Assembly: GCA_028641055.1 (NCBI GenBank)
Contig: CM054062.1
Location: 16,797,639-16,861,638 of the forward strand
Source: Alopecurus myosuroides
Lineage: Eukaryota; Streptophyta; Magnoliopsida; Poales; Poaceae
DNA length: 64,000 nt
Direction: 5' to 3'
Positions within the stretch are counted from its first letter, which is position 1. Every line of letters starts with the position of its first letter. The notes under the pieces are model-generated. The model made no database searches, was not told the origin of the DNA, and saw only the letters and a program-made list of their open reading frames with translations. Of this stretch, positions 32,833 to 45,359 are shown piece by piece. A program made the translations under genes and the position numbers.

Positions 32833-35800
32833 TCATAAGCAATGCTTGTCATCAAAGCCTTCCTGAGTGAGCAAGCCTGTGACGAGTTTTTTTAGCCTCT
32901 CCGCGCCAGGCCCTGGGCGGAGATCTTGTACGCGCTCCACTGCAAAGTGTTTGCCTTTCACTGTTGTATTCAACAGATCCAACCATCCACCAGCCACAAA
33001 TCCATCAGGCTGACGGCCAAGTATTTCCTGGTCAATCTTGTCTAGGACAGGATCTTCTCTTCCAAACTTCCTTGCAAAGGGAGCATTGCTGTTAACCATA
33101 CCGTCAAAGTCATTGAGGGTCAGGTAATGAGGATGTTGCTTTGGTGGGTTATCCCAGGAAATGAAATGTAGATCATGGTTCACTGTGGTGTTGCGGAACT
33201 CTGGGACATTGCAGATGACCGTGTGAAAGTAACCCTCTGGCGAAGAGAGAAAATTCGCATAATACATTAGGACTGTCCTTGGCAGATTGTCCCATCCCCA
33301 TATGCAGTATTCAATAAACTGATGAGTAAGCATCATCCACGCTGAGCCTGAAACATGATACGGAGAAAAACATGTGTTCACATGTAAGAAAACAATATTG
33401 CACAAGAAATGATTAGTGATAATGCAACGCGATGCTTGAAATAACTTTAGTCCAGGTACAGAAGAGGTAATTCGGTCCGCCAGATAGAAGTAGATGCTGA
33501 GTTTTCAATAATGGCAAATGTATCATGAAAAATCCAAGAATAAAGAGCATATTATCCTGACGATTATGTTGTATACACCCTCCAGCTTTATTTACATGGT
33601 GCACACGTGCTTCGATTTACAGCTTTAACCAACAAAATGTGCATCATGCTACAAAAAATATACCATTGAACTCGTTTAAAGAAAAAAGTTTCCTATGGTA
33701 TAATTTCTACGACACATGTCTCATGTGCTATTGGTCAAATTGATGGTCAAAATTAAATCGCCGAAAACGAGGACGCCATGTTAATAGGAATAGAGGGAGT
33801 GGTCTATATGATCATTGGAGGTGCTATCAATCAAGCAATCAATCAAATGCATGTTACGCCTGACGCTTATTTCTTATAAAGATAATAATATGCTAGTGGT
33901 TCAAAAGCAACCACAAGTACATATTATCCTTTTTTTCCTCCGCACATTCTTAAGAGCAGACACTAAAATGGTGCAATTTTCAATAATCCAAGGCATCATT
34001 AAATGAGATTGACCATATTCTAACCAGAGGAAGTAAGCCCAAGTGCACTATACAATTGTTGCCTATGCCTTGATAGTAGTAAAAGAAAAGGTAACCTTTT
34101 GCATAGAATGAATGCATAAATTTTTAAACAAGTTCCATCTGTAGAAATGCATTAGATTAGTAATAAATGTTCTGAAATGGTTAATTCGTTATGCTGTTTC
34201 TTACTACTCCCTCCGTCTCATATTAATTGTCTCAAAGTTGGACAAAAGTGGATGTATCTAGACATATTTTAGATACATCCACTTTTGTCCAACTTTGAGA
34301 CAATTAATATGAGACGGAGGGAGTACAAAACAGGAAACAAACAACAATCGCTTCTGTCATGTTTGAACCGAATTGGTGTCTCTCTGTAAAGAAACAATAA
34401 TTCATTCTGATGATCATGACATTAGTGCTGCAAATACATAGCACTGGATTTGATAATCTGAATGTGTTTCTTGGCTTCCCTAAAGCATCCTTCATATGCT
34501 ACAAAACAAAATATTGCGTGGCACGCTTGGAGAACTACAATCTACAGAGAGCCATGCAGGGCCATTTCAACAGCTAGCCTTCTAAGGAAATTTTCCTTTT
34601 ATCTGGATATAGGCAATAGAGTGAATAGACTGGTGTACTATCTGCTTACAAACTAACTACTAATCATTTGCGGCCACTTGGTAACAGGAGATTGTGGTGA
34701 TGCGACAAGTGTTTATATAAAATATTATAATCATTAAAATGCGAGTCCCTGGAATAATTAGGTGATGGTGATTAGTGGCAAAAATTGATAGAGCATTACC
34801 ATAGTAGAACTAGTTCTTTAACTTGGCACTAAATGTAACAACAGCCGAACCAGTAAAACAGAGAACACTACCTATCATAAAAGTATTAGTGTCATGGGTT
34901 ATGCTGTCCAAAAAGAGCACGCATTCAAGACAAAGGTAATAATAAAATTGTGAGTATCAGTTGAACGAAGAACTAAATTAAATGATTAAAATAACACCCA
35001 GTCACCAGCACAAAAATTGCGATACACACAAGATGACGTAAATGAAGAAAAACTAACGGCGTGAAGAATATAGCTCATATCATAGCATTAAGTAGGAGGA
35101 AGCATTTACCAGTGAAGAGCTTGAATGCGGTAGGCACACTCCTTTTCTCCGTGATCCAAAAAACATCGGACTTCTGCAGGCTGTATAGCCCAGGGTCGAC
35201 GATCACAGGCTTGGCCCTCTGGTACCTACACAGACATATTTAGCCAGTGCCCAACTTGAATGAACAAATAACAGCACTCTGAGCAAAATTCCATGCTTAC
35301 TCCTTCCATCCGATGTCACTGGTATGTTCAATAAAGTTAAGTTCCCTTGGCAAGTCGGACAGTACATACAACAGATCTGCAAACACAGAGCAAGTGAGGT
35401 CAGACAAACAGAGAACCAGCTAATCCTAACTTCCCAACGCAACTACCTACCAAATGACAAATCCTAAAAGTGATCCCAGTGGGCCAGTACTAGGCGTAGC
35501 AGGCTACCAGCAAGCACAGGAGTCGGGACAGATACCGAATTTGGAAGTACCCACTTTATCCCCATGAACAAGTAGAACAATCACATATGGGAGTAGATGG
35601 AAAGAGGAAAAGGCAAAGCACGATTTGGGTGAGTGGAGCAGAAACCAGTAGAAGCATCCATCCATAAAAAGAAAGAAAGAATACGGCCGAGGATGGATGT
35701 GGCTTTCCACCTTGAAGGCGCAGAAGTAATCAATCGAACCAAATCTCCAATCCAGTAGTAGTAGGAGGAGAAACTGGGCATTAATAAATATAAATTGAAT

Positions 35801-36651
35801 AAAGCAACTAGGCATCGGAAACGTATAAAAATCAAATCTTTCACCACACCCGGAAGGCCGAAACCACCACTTCTAATTTGAAAATCCTAGTCCCAGTAGC
35901 CTCGAGTGGGCGCAACTTGGATTCGATTTTGCCCAAATCGAGGGGCAGAAAAGATCGGGCCGGTGAAATTTGGATCGGGAGTCGTGTATGCGCACGATCG
36001 AATCGCGGAATTGGGGGAGAGGTGGTGGAGTCGCAGATCGCATCTGTGCTTACCGTCCTGGGAGACGAGTGGGTAGTCTGAGGCGGACAGGTTGATGAAC
36101 CAATCCCAGTCGCCGCCGTCCCGCAGGAGGATTGCGGCGGCGTGCAGCGTGTTGGCGACCATGGTGGGTCCCCGGTAGGTGACGAGGTTGGCGCGGGTGA
36201 CGACCTTGACGTTGCGGAAGCGCGAGTAGACGGGGTCGGCGCGCAGGGCGGCGGCGAGCTCGGCGCGCTCGGCGGCGGGCGCCTCGAGGTCGAGGTGCAC
36301 GACGTAGCGGTTGGCCGGGTGGTAGAGCGCCCTGAGCGTGCGGCGCAGCGCGACCCCGTCCCCCGCGGAGCCGGAGACGAGGTATGCGATCCTGGGCACG
36401 GCGCGGTGCGGGCGGTCGGCCCGCATCTGCTGCTGCCGCAGCTTGGCCTCGACGAAGAGCGGCTCGGCGGAGGCCGCGGAGGGGAGCGGGGAGAAGGAGA
36501 GGAGCAGCGCGCGGGAGGAGGAGAAGAAGAGGGAGGCCGAGATGAGGAGGGAGGAGAGCAGCACGGACGCGAGCAGCGGCGCCGCCCAGCGCCGGTGGTG
36601 GTGCGCCGTCGCGGATGCCGGCCCCGGCGAGGGCGGCTTCGTCTCCATCAT
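32833..36651 (-). CDS. GT14 glycosyltransferase, GlcAT14-type (core-2/I-branching family)
   Basis: Golgi type II membrane enzyme. Its closest known relatives (Arabidopsis GlcAT14A-C) add beta-glucuronic acid to type II arabinogalactan of arabinogalactan proteins. Exons on the minus strand: 36651-36054, 35376-35301, 35225-35110, 33347-32833. Splice sites are GT..AG, total 1305 nt, 434 aa. Residues 1-60: short cytosolic tail then signal anchor (PLLASVLLSSLLISASLFF). Then PRIAYLVSGSAGD, ALYHPANRYVVHLDLEAP, WDWFINLSASDYPLVSQDDLLYVLSDLPRELNFI across exons 1-2, and WDNLPRTVLMYYANFLSSPEGYFHTVICN and NHDLHFISWDNPPKQHP in exon 4. An in-frame ATG at 36939 exists, but the added residues are low-complexity and unlike the family, so MMETK at 36651 is chosen. 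Intron 3 holds a Stowaway MITE. Intact. Confidence 0.92.
34207..34323. mobile_element. Stowaway MITE in intron 3 of the GT14 gene
   Basis: 117 bp, a nearly perfect hairpin along its whole length, ends CTCCCTCCGTCTCAT / ATGAGACGGAGGGAG, TA duplications at 34205-34206 and 34324-34325. Tc1/mariner-type non-autonomous element. Few mismatches between arms, so insertion may be recent. Confidence 0.95.
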
Positions 36652-37498
36652 CTCCCCCTCCCCCTCGGGCCTGCGAGGATCGCGATCAGTCGCCGGGGGG
36701 GCGGCGGCGGGCGGTGGTGGTGCGGGATTAAATGTGGCCGACGACGGTTGGTGTTGGCGTTGTGGAGGACGGGGGTGTGGTGGTGGTGAGGTTACCGATC
36801 CCTCTCGTCTCGTCTCCACCGGGGGGGCTCGCGAGTCACGACTCACGAGAGGAAGAGAGAGAGAGGTTGCGCGGAAATAATCGCAAACAAAACCAGCACC
36901 GGTTGGTGGTGACGAGTTGTGAGAGTTGGGTTTGGCCAATGCGCACCGCCGGTCGAGTGGAGTGAGGTGTTGGGTTTGGGATTATACCAGCCGGTGGTGG
37001 ATGAATGGTGATCGATGCTGATCTTGCCACGAACTTTTTTTTGGGATCGATAGTGAAGTCAGGTCGACGAGGATTGGTTTGTTGTACAGTTCCGTAGACC
37101 AGCTTACATATTACCCGTCAGATGACAGATACACTTCTTTTGTTTTCTGGGAGGCGATTAACTTGGACCCAAGACAAAGCATGGATGGAGATAAGGATGT
37201 GTACGGTAGGAGGACGATGTGTTAAGTAAAATTAATACTAGTGGTCCGTCAGATGGCAACTGACAGTTACTAGTAGTAGTAGTAGTACTTTATTTTGGGG
37301 ACAATTTATATGAGTCAAAAAGACAAACGTGGAGATGAGGGTATGTGTAGTGAGATTAGTCAGGCAAAGATTAATGTTGCCCTCGGATGACAATTGATGG
37401 TTGTTCAGTTACTACATTACTGAGTTATTAGTTCACTTAGGGAATAAACCCATAAAGTATAAGCATGTGTACAATGAGATGGCGCCATACAAAATTAG
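36652..37498. other. 5' flank of the GT14 gene
   Basis: Holds the 5' UTR and promoter of the minus-strand GT14 gene, first GC-rich (to about 36,950) then AT-rich. No clear TATA box. A short TAG/TAC microsatellite lies at about 37268-37288. No other gene seen. Confidence 0.5.
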
Positions 37499-37500
37499 TA

Positions 37501-37649
37501 CTCCCTTCGTATCAATGTTTTAGTATTTTCTAGACAAAATGTATCTAGATATGTTTTAGTATATAGATGCATATGTATTTTGCACTAAAATATGTCTAGA
37601 TTCATTTTTTTCTATAAAATGCTAAAACATCTTATAGATACGCAGGGAG
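37501..37649. mobile_element. Stowaway-like MITE, diverged
   Basis: Ends CTCCCTTCGTATCAATGTTTTAG and CTAAAACATCTTATAGATACGCAGGGAG are inverted repeats with several mismatches. TA precedes it; the right duplication is degenerate (TG). Confidence 0.7.
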
Positions 37650-39683
37650 TGATATTTAACGGAACACGGTCACATGAGGTCACACGATATCACTTGCAAT
37701 AGATGTGCAAGAGGTAGGCCGTCACGGACACGATGCAAAGTTGACCAGTTTTTTTGTTTTGTTTTTTGAGTTGCAACCCATGTATACTACAAAAAATCTT
37801 AATAGCAAGTAATTTGCGACCGAAAAATCCTAGTTATAGCCCATGTATAGCTCCACTTCAGCGCGATCACGATACAATTCAATGGTCTTACAGTTGATCG
37901 GACCTCTATTTTATGAGAATTCACAAAACCAAAATTACTACTCCCTTTTGTCCCGGTATATAGGCCATGTGTACGCCTCTAGATCGTCAATTTGACAAAC
38001 CTAGCGACACATGCAAGCTCTATAAACTTGGAGGGAGGAAATATTATGTTCACGGTTGCCCTTTTCTGGGGACAAAACACATTTGGACAAAGATAAAAAT
38101 AAGGATAATGATACATCGCAAGGATACTATAGAAAAATACAGAGATGATGATACATGTATAATGAGATGGTTTTATAATAATATATTACCCTTAGATGAC
38201 AATTGGTGATTACACGGTTATTTTATGGGGACACTTACTACATGCCAAAAATAATATATAAGGATGAGGATGTGTATAATTAAATGATGTCAATTAAAAT
38301 TAGGGCTCATTTACACTTGCCTTTCTGGGACAAATTGTATTGAACCAAAGATAGGCATAAGGGTAAGGATATGTATAGTGAGATAATTTCTGGTGGAACC
38401 GTTAAGTTAAAAGAAAAACGAGAATGGGAGGTATAATTCTATTCTTTTTGTCCAAAGGTGGTTGTTTAATATCTAGAAAGATGTTCTCTTATTAGAGGCA
38501 ATCTGCATGAGTTTTTACGGTCATAATAAAAGAACCTTCTATAAATAATAAGAGTTGAAAGTAACCTATTCTATTATAGATATTTGATTGTTATCTATAG
38601 AGGGTATGGATGCCTAAAAGATCATACGAGGATTAGACTCATCACGACCTAGAGTTGTCATGAATCCACAATGACATATAAACAAACATATGAAAAATCA
38701 TGTCATTTGTATAGCTTATCTTCTTTTTAAAACCAACCTCACTTGCATTTGTCTTAAGAGTATTACACCCCCCCTCCCCAAATAAATAAATAAATAAGGG
38801 GGAGTAAACCAATTTACAATAATGAAGTACTCTACACATGTCCCTACATGTGCACCTGAAGCGGCGGTGCGTAGTATCCGACGTGTCGTGTCCCAAGATC
38901 GTCCGGTGAGATAAATACAAAAAGAACGCCACTTGAACCCAATCACATTGCCACTGGGTACACAACACTCGCTCGGGGATGAATTTTAGGGTAGACATCA
39001 CCCATTGCATAGCGGGAGAGGCTCATTGAAATTCCTCTTGTGTGAGGGGGAGGTAAAAGAAACATATCAAGACCATACGCTAAAATGGTGGAACCCATTT
39101 ACTTGATAGGATGAAAAAGGCAGCTAGCAAAAAAGCTGGAGGCATAAAGATTGTACCTTCAATGGCCATATTAGATGGAATCTGGAATGTTCGATGTTAA
39201 GAGCTCGTTCTTTTATTACCCTCAACCTAGACATCAGACGAGGAGAATGCACAAACATGATTTGTTGCTGAAGAAGACACAAGAAAAATATGCGCATGCC
39301 AGAACTTATATCACCGACACGAATGGGAGACACCATATGTTGATTTTTACAATTACATGGGGAATCATCATGTTGCTTCCATCCGTGTTGGTAGGAGAAA
39401 CAACGCATTCAAGGATCCCACATGAACTTTAAGACTCCCGCAAGCGTTTTTTATCCTCAATCTACGAAATGTGGTCAACATTAAGCCGAGAAAGGTCTCC
39501 CTGAGTAAACAACTACAATCTTAAAACGAGTGCACATACACGAGAGGCGTCCAAATTCTACTTTTCTTCCAGTGTTGTGACGTCGTCGAACAAGTGCACT
39601 ATAAGGTGGCAAGAATAGCAAGAGTATAGGTTACAGAGGATAGTACTGGTACTACGACTTCTTTGAATTAAAGTTTCCACATA
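37650..39683. other. intergenic, no gene recognised
   Basis: AT-rich DNA with scattered direct echoes such as GATAAGGATGTGTA and GTGAGAT. A further Stowaway-like left end (CTCCCTTTTGTCCCGG) lies at 37941 with a weak right end (TTGGAGGGAGG) near 38038. A short AAAT microsatellite lies at about 38781-38799. No coding frame with family likeness. Confidence 0.45.
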
Positions 39684-39940
39684 CTCACTCTATCCATGAA
39701 TAAGTTTACTTTTACCTTTTATGTTTAATCAAATTTATTGAACTTTGACTAATTGTATTAGAGAAGTATTAGCATTTACAACACCAAATTAGTACCAATA
39801 GATTTATCTTGAAATGAAGTTTCGAAATATATCAATTTATGGTACATATGTTGCTACTATTTTCTATAAATTTAGTCAAATTTTTAAAAAAATAACTTAA
39901 TACAAAAGATAGATGTACACTTATTCGTGGACGGAGGGAG
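39684..39940. mobile_element. Stowaway/mariner MITE, 257 bp
   Basis: Ends CTCACTCTATCCATGAATAAGT and ACTTATTCGTGGACGGAGGGAG pair as terminal inverted repeats. TA duplications at 39682-39683 and 39941-39942. The internal region matches the element at 54024-54288 (shared ACCAATAGATTTAT/AGCAATAGATTTGT, TTGCTACT). Confidence 0.85.
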
Positions 39941-40199
39941 TACATTTTGTAGAATTCTAATATTACTAAGAAAATGTTGCACTATTTTTTTTTGTTCGAA
40001 GTAATAGATCCAGTAAGTTTGCAAGGATTTTGTCTTTACTTAGCAATATCATAAGATTTTTACTTCTCAAAAATTACTTTCATGCTCATAACACCTATGT
40101 TATGAGCGCAGTCCATATAGAGAATTGATGTTTATTCGCTTTGATGTAACTTAATTTGCTGATATTTGTGTTTTCAATCCTTGTGGGATTCTCAAAGTG

Positions 40200-41586
40200 C
40201 ATGATTCCCCCATGCGTGGTTTTGATAATATATAATGACAATGCTTATGGACTAATGTTTACATTGAGATATCCTTATAGATCTTGTCCATGGAAAAATA
40301 TTAGAGTTCATGTGTTGAACTCTAGAAGGTTTCATGATGACCATTGTTATATTAAAAGATCTATATTAAGAATGGTCATGTATAGAGTTGTGCATATTGC
40401 AAGTATGTCTTGAAGAAAAGGATTAGATGGTCTTTCATGATTATCTTCAAGACATCATCAAATGGAGAAAGAAGGAATTATGTAAGCTTGTGATCAACAC
40501 ACGGTTACAAGATATACCAAGTGGGATTATATATCTCATGGTAGGTAAGCAATTATCCATATAGCTTTGTGAACTAACTCATGATATGTTTATGTGGCAT
40601 TTCTACGTGGTTAGGTATCTTTCCATGGGCATGCATGGAAAGAAAGATTTCTTATATCCAATGGTCGATGACGTCAAGTAGTGCTCGTCATCAAGCTTCA
40701 AGTGGAAGCTCAAGATAAGCATCTCGAATAAATCTTATGCTTTATGCTTGCCACCCTTTTGGAGATTGTGGCCATATGAATATTTGACAAAAAGCGTCTC
40801 TCCCATAATGGTGTATGGGGAGCAATATGCAAGTATTCATCAAGCAGAGCTTGTGCTAGGAAGGATGATCAAGAAAGATAATCCAACTTGAGAGAGTCAA
40901 GATCGGCATCATATAAATCAAGTGGAATGCTCAAGTCAGAGGTATGATCTTCATAGATTTTCTATTTTACCGGTCTCATACTTTTGGGGAGTCCGGGTTA
41001 TAAGATCGGTAGTCGTACTATCAAGAGGGACTCTCAAGTGAGTAACTTGATCACATCTTTGTGGAGAGATCAAACTTTGCATACTTGGCATATCATTTTT
41101 CTTGGTTCTTATTTAATTTTTATCTTTACGGGGTTTGAAGCTTGTCGTGATCTTCGTGACAATTCAAGGTTTATCAAAAACGGATTTACTAAGAAAAACT
41201 TATTGCGTTTTTTGTGGTGAAAATATCCGGTTTGTCTTTGAGAAAGTTCCCACATATTCCATGTGTGGTAAATTATCCGCACTTATATTTGGATAGTACT
41301 TGTTGTTATCTTTCCTACAAAATTGGTTTCACCTTATTCGGACTTCGTTTGCAAAAGTTATGGGATTTCAGGTTTTGCTATGTGGCTGTGGAAGCAGGCC
41401 GGAGTCTCCGGTGTCCCTAGATCAGACTCTCCGGACTCGGGTTTTATTCCAAAATAGAAAATGTGGTGCCACTAACTATATTCAGTTCGGAATCTTGGCG
41501 GAGACTTGTCGGAGTCTCCGGCTAGGCTGGAGCCATCGGTCTGCAAAGGCCGGAATCTCCGACCTTAGGATTTCTCAGCGCCAAGG
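40200..41586 (+). repeat. Sirevirus-type LTR, part 1 (forward)
   Basis: First of three blocks of an interrupted LTR. AT-rich with TTTTGATAATATATAATGAC near the start, then a CCGGAGTCTCCGG-type palindrome cluster at 41398-41580. These features match LTRs of Maximus-like Sireviruses. The exact left edge (about 40200) is uncertain and no flanking duplication was found. Confidence 0.6.
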
Positions 41587-42984
41587 TGATGACTCCCAAG
41601 TGCAGGAGATCAATTGTAGTACCTTTCGATAAGTATTTGAGTGTCGAACCCACGAGGAGCTGAAGGTAAACTATCTATTCTCTAAAGCCCTATAACCCTC
41701 TTATATGGTTGTTTATGCAAAGCAATAAGTTTGACTAAAAGGAACTAACTAATTAAAAGCAAGTGACGTGGAGTGTGGTTTGTCTAGTAACTAGTGAAGC
41801 AAGTTTAAAATGCAAGTTTCTAAGCAAGTTTCACAAGTAGCAAGCAGCAAATATCTCAAGTATCTCAAGGGAGCAAGTGTTCTAGCAATAGGTGTTTCGT
41901 TCGTGTGGTTGTCACAATTAGTGAAACACATGTTTTAGTCTTAGTTGTTTCTTCTAGGAAGGAGCCATGAATAGGTATAGTCAAGTAAATGATCTACAAC
42001 CCCTTATGATGGATCATGTGGCCAAGTAAATGACTGCACAAGATTGATTAAGACATAAAGTCCCACCATAGCCTTACGTTCTAAGGTCCCCTATATATAT
42101 CCCCCAATAACTTAACTTTGTGGCTCGGTCTCAGGTTACTGTCACTCCCAAGTCACCACCACTCCATTATGCTACCGGTGATCACCTTACATGCATTCCC
42201 CAACATATGCATGCACTCATATATTGTACATAAAGACAATCATAGAAGATAACAAACTTGTATGCAACCAATCAACGAACTATTTCACCATTGCCAAGAA
42301 CAATTCACTACTCAAACATAGACGGGGAGACACAATACATCAAGGGAATATAGTATTGCATCATACATCGTGTTTGCCAAGAGATTACAGTGGATAAATG
42401 GAGTTGATCTTGCTGTAGATGTTGATGATGAACACGCCGGAGGGGGGTGGAGCCCTCCGGGGGTGATCCCGGCGGCGTTTCCCCCCTCGGATCTTCTCCG
42501 GCGGCAGCCTTCTGTCTCTCTGTTTCGTGGTTTCGTCTCTCGGTGCCGCCTCCTCCTCGAAAAGGCCAGGGGACCCTTTATATAGTCGTTTTTAGGTCAC
42601 GAGACACTCGGGAGAAGAAAGATCGACGGCATCGGAGCCACAGGGGCAAAAAGGGGGCCTCTCACGCGGCCAAGGAATCTGGCCGCATGGAGGGTCCTCT
42701 TTGCCACCTGGTTGGCCTTTTGGCCATCTACTTTGGCCCATGGTCTTCGTCTCGAAAATTCTGAACCGTGCTCTTTGGCCTTGCCCTTTTTGGAGTCCCG
42801 AAGCTCCCGGAAAGTCTGAAACACTAAAAAGTACGTTTTCTGGAAAAAACAGGGTTAGAACCAAAAGAAGGGGGATTGTTTAGAAAATCCCCCAAATCAT
42901 TATAAAACATGAATATAAGTTGCTAATATGTAGGAAAAACAAGTAATAACATGAAAAGTTCATGTATGCATTTTACATGCATCA
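41587..42984. mobile_element. solo LTR, gypsy-like
   Basis: 1398 bp, starts TGATGACTCCCAAGTGCAGG, ends TTACATGCATCA, flanked by the 5-bp duplication CAAGG (41582-41586 and 42985-42989). No internal region, so it arose by LTR-LTR recombination. Its start resembles that of the Athila-like LTR at 43971 (TGATGACCCACAAGTATAGG), suggesting the same lineage. GC-rich part at 42430-42580. ORFs inside are spurious. Confidence 0.88.
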
Positions 42985-43970
42985 CAAGGCAAAGTGGTGT
43001 CACCCACTGTCTCCAGTCCAGAAAGTTGCCAGAGTCTCCAGAATTTTGGCAAAATTTCCGCCCCTACGGAAACTGTACGAAATCTTTAAGGGTCGGAGTC
43101 TCCGGTGTGATTTTTCTGCAACGGTTCTTTTTCGTGGGGACCTATAAAAGGCCCCCTTCTTTGCAAAGGAAGACAACTTTGCCAAGCACGTTTTTCCCTT
43201 CCATCTCTCTCACCATTGTTGACCTTGGAAATCTTTCCCCTCTCCTAATCCCTCCCTTGATTCTAGCATATCTTGGAGGGATATTAGAGAGGAGATCAAG
43301 ATCAACATTTTCACCAATCCATCTCTCTTCTAAGTGGGGGAAACCTAGTAGATCTTGATTTGGGAGTTTTTGGTGTTTCTCCTCCTTTGTTCTTCCTCTC
43401 TTATTCGCCCATAAGAATTTGTTGCTTTGTTGGAATTTGAGAGTGAAAGATTTGAGCACATGTGCTCTTGCCATTTGCATTGGTTGCATCGGTTTGCTCT
43501 CTCCACGAGAATTCATAGAAGTGAAAGTTTGTGAACTTGTTACTCTTGCGTCTTGGATCCTAGACGACCTGTGTTGTTCTTGAGAGTCTACAATTATGTT
43601 GTGGATGCATTCCCCAAGATTGTGGTGACCTCAAGAGTCTCCAATTTAGTTGTGGATGCGTGCCTCAGGATTGAAGGTTACCAATAGTCGAAATTGAACT
43701 AGGCCTTTGTGGCGAGGTTCATCGAAGAATATGGTGGGTCCTTTGTGGCGTTTAGTAGGCATGTTGTGGCGACCTCACATCACTCCAACGAGACGTACTC
43801 CCCTCAAAAGGAGGAACTCGGAAATACATCATCGTCTCCGTGTGCCTTGGTTATTTCTATACCCGAGCTATTTACTTATGCACTTTACATTATGATAGCC
43901 TTCGTGCTTGAAGTTATATATCTTGCTATCAACTTGATACTTGTCTTACTTAACATAAGTAGTTGGTGCA
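42985..43970 (+). repeat. Sirevirus-type LTR, part 2 with TATA box
   Basis: Continues the LTR of part 1: further GGAGTCTCCGG palindromes (43020-43110), then TATAAAAGG at 43143-43150 (core promoter), then a C/T-rich transcribed part. Interrupted at 43970 by the Athila-like element. Confidence 0.65.
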
Positions 43971-45359
43971 TGATGACCCACAAGTATAGGGGATCGCAAC
44001 AGTCTTCGAGGGAAGTAAAACCCAAATTTATTGATTCGACACAAGGGGAGCCAAAGAATATTTGTGAGCCTTAACAAGTGAGTTGTCAATTCACCTGCAC
44101 CTGAAAGTACTTCTGTTCGCAGTGGTTTATCAGTAGTAACAGTTTTATAGTAGCAGCAGTGAAATAATAATAGCAGTAGTATGAAAACAGCAGTAGTAGT
44201 GATTGAAGTAAACAGCGGGATGAAATACTGTAGGCATAGGGATGGATGAACGGGCGTTGCATGGATAAGAAAGTTCTAATAATGATCATGTCAGGGGCAT
44301 TGCAGATAAATATGATAAAGCATCCAAGCACTAAGTAACCATAGGCATGTGTTCCGTAAATAGTCGTACGTGCTCGCAATGAGAACTTGCACAACATATT
44401 TTGTCCTACCAACCTGTGGAAGCGGGGCCTCAAAGGAACTACTGGTAATTAAGGTGTTCCTTCTAATAGAACACCGGAGCAAAGCATTAACACTCCGTGA
44501 ACACATGTGATCCTCACATTGCAGTCATCCCCTCCGGTTGTCCCAATTTCTGTCACTTCGGGGCCTCGGGTTCCGGACAACAATATGTGTAAACAACTTG
44601 CAGGTATGATCAAGAAACAATAATTATCATCATGATTCAATAACATGTTTAGATCTGAGATCTTGGCACTCGGGCCCAAAGTGGCAAGCATTAAGCATAA
44701 CAAGTTGCAATAATGTCAATAGCACTAACAGAAGATACTAGGCACTATGCTCTAACAATCATGGCATTATTACATGAACGATCTCATCCAATCCCTACCA
44801 TCCCCTACAGCCTACAGCGGGGAATTACCCACACATGGATGGGGGAAACATGGATGGTCGATGGAGAGGCGTTGGTGATGACGATGGCGATGATCTCCTC
44901 CACTTCCCCGTCCCGGCAGGGTGCGAGAACAGGAACTTCTGATCCCCAAATCGAGGTTCGGGACGGCGGCGGCGCTCTGTTGTGTTTCTGTGGAATATGA
45001 CGAACCCCCTCGGGTTTTGTTGAAGGCTACTTTTAGTCGAAAGGGGAGTCCGAGGGGGTCCTGGGGGGCCCACACCCTATGTTGGCGCGGCTAGGGAGGA
45101 CCCGCGCCAGGGGGTGTGGCCACCCTGTGGCCCCTCTCCTGGCCCCCTTCTGGCTCCCGGGGTCTTCCGGGGTGAAATCATCAATGGGCTTTTTTCTGGG
45201 CATTTTCCCGAAAGTTGATTTTTCTGCATAAAAACGAGACACCAAAGTAATTCTGCTGAAAACAGCGTTAGCCCGTGTTAGTTGTATCCAAAACACAGGA
45301 GTTTAGAGGAAAACAATAAGAAAAGTGTTCGGAAAAGTAGATACATCTTCGACGTATCA
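43971..45359 (-). repeat. 3' LTR of the Athila-like element
   Basis: 1389 bp, left copy in plus coordinates. A polypurine tract (minus strand AGCTTGGTGGGAGT, 45373-45360) adjoins it. Confidence 0.92.

Noticed and set aside
36142..36880. Plus-strand ORFs of 180 and 215 codons over GT14 exon 1
   Set aside because: Antisense shadow frames, Gly/Arg/Glu-rich without family likeness.
36652..36939. Upstream in-frame ATG at 36939 for the GT14 protein
   Set aside because: Would add about 96 low-complexity residues absent from the family and would bury the signal anchor; more likely 5' UTR.
37939..38040. Third Stowaway element near 38 kb
   Set aside because: Only the left end is convincing; the right end and TA duplication are too worn.
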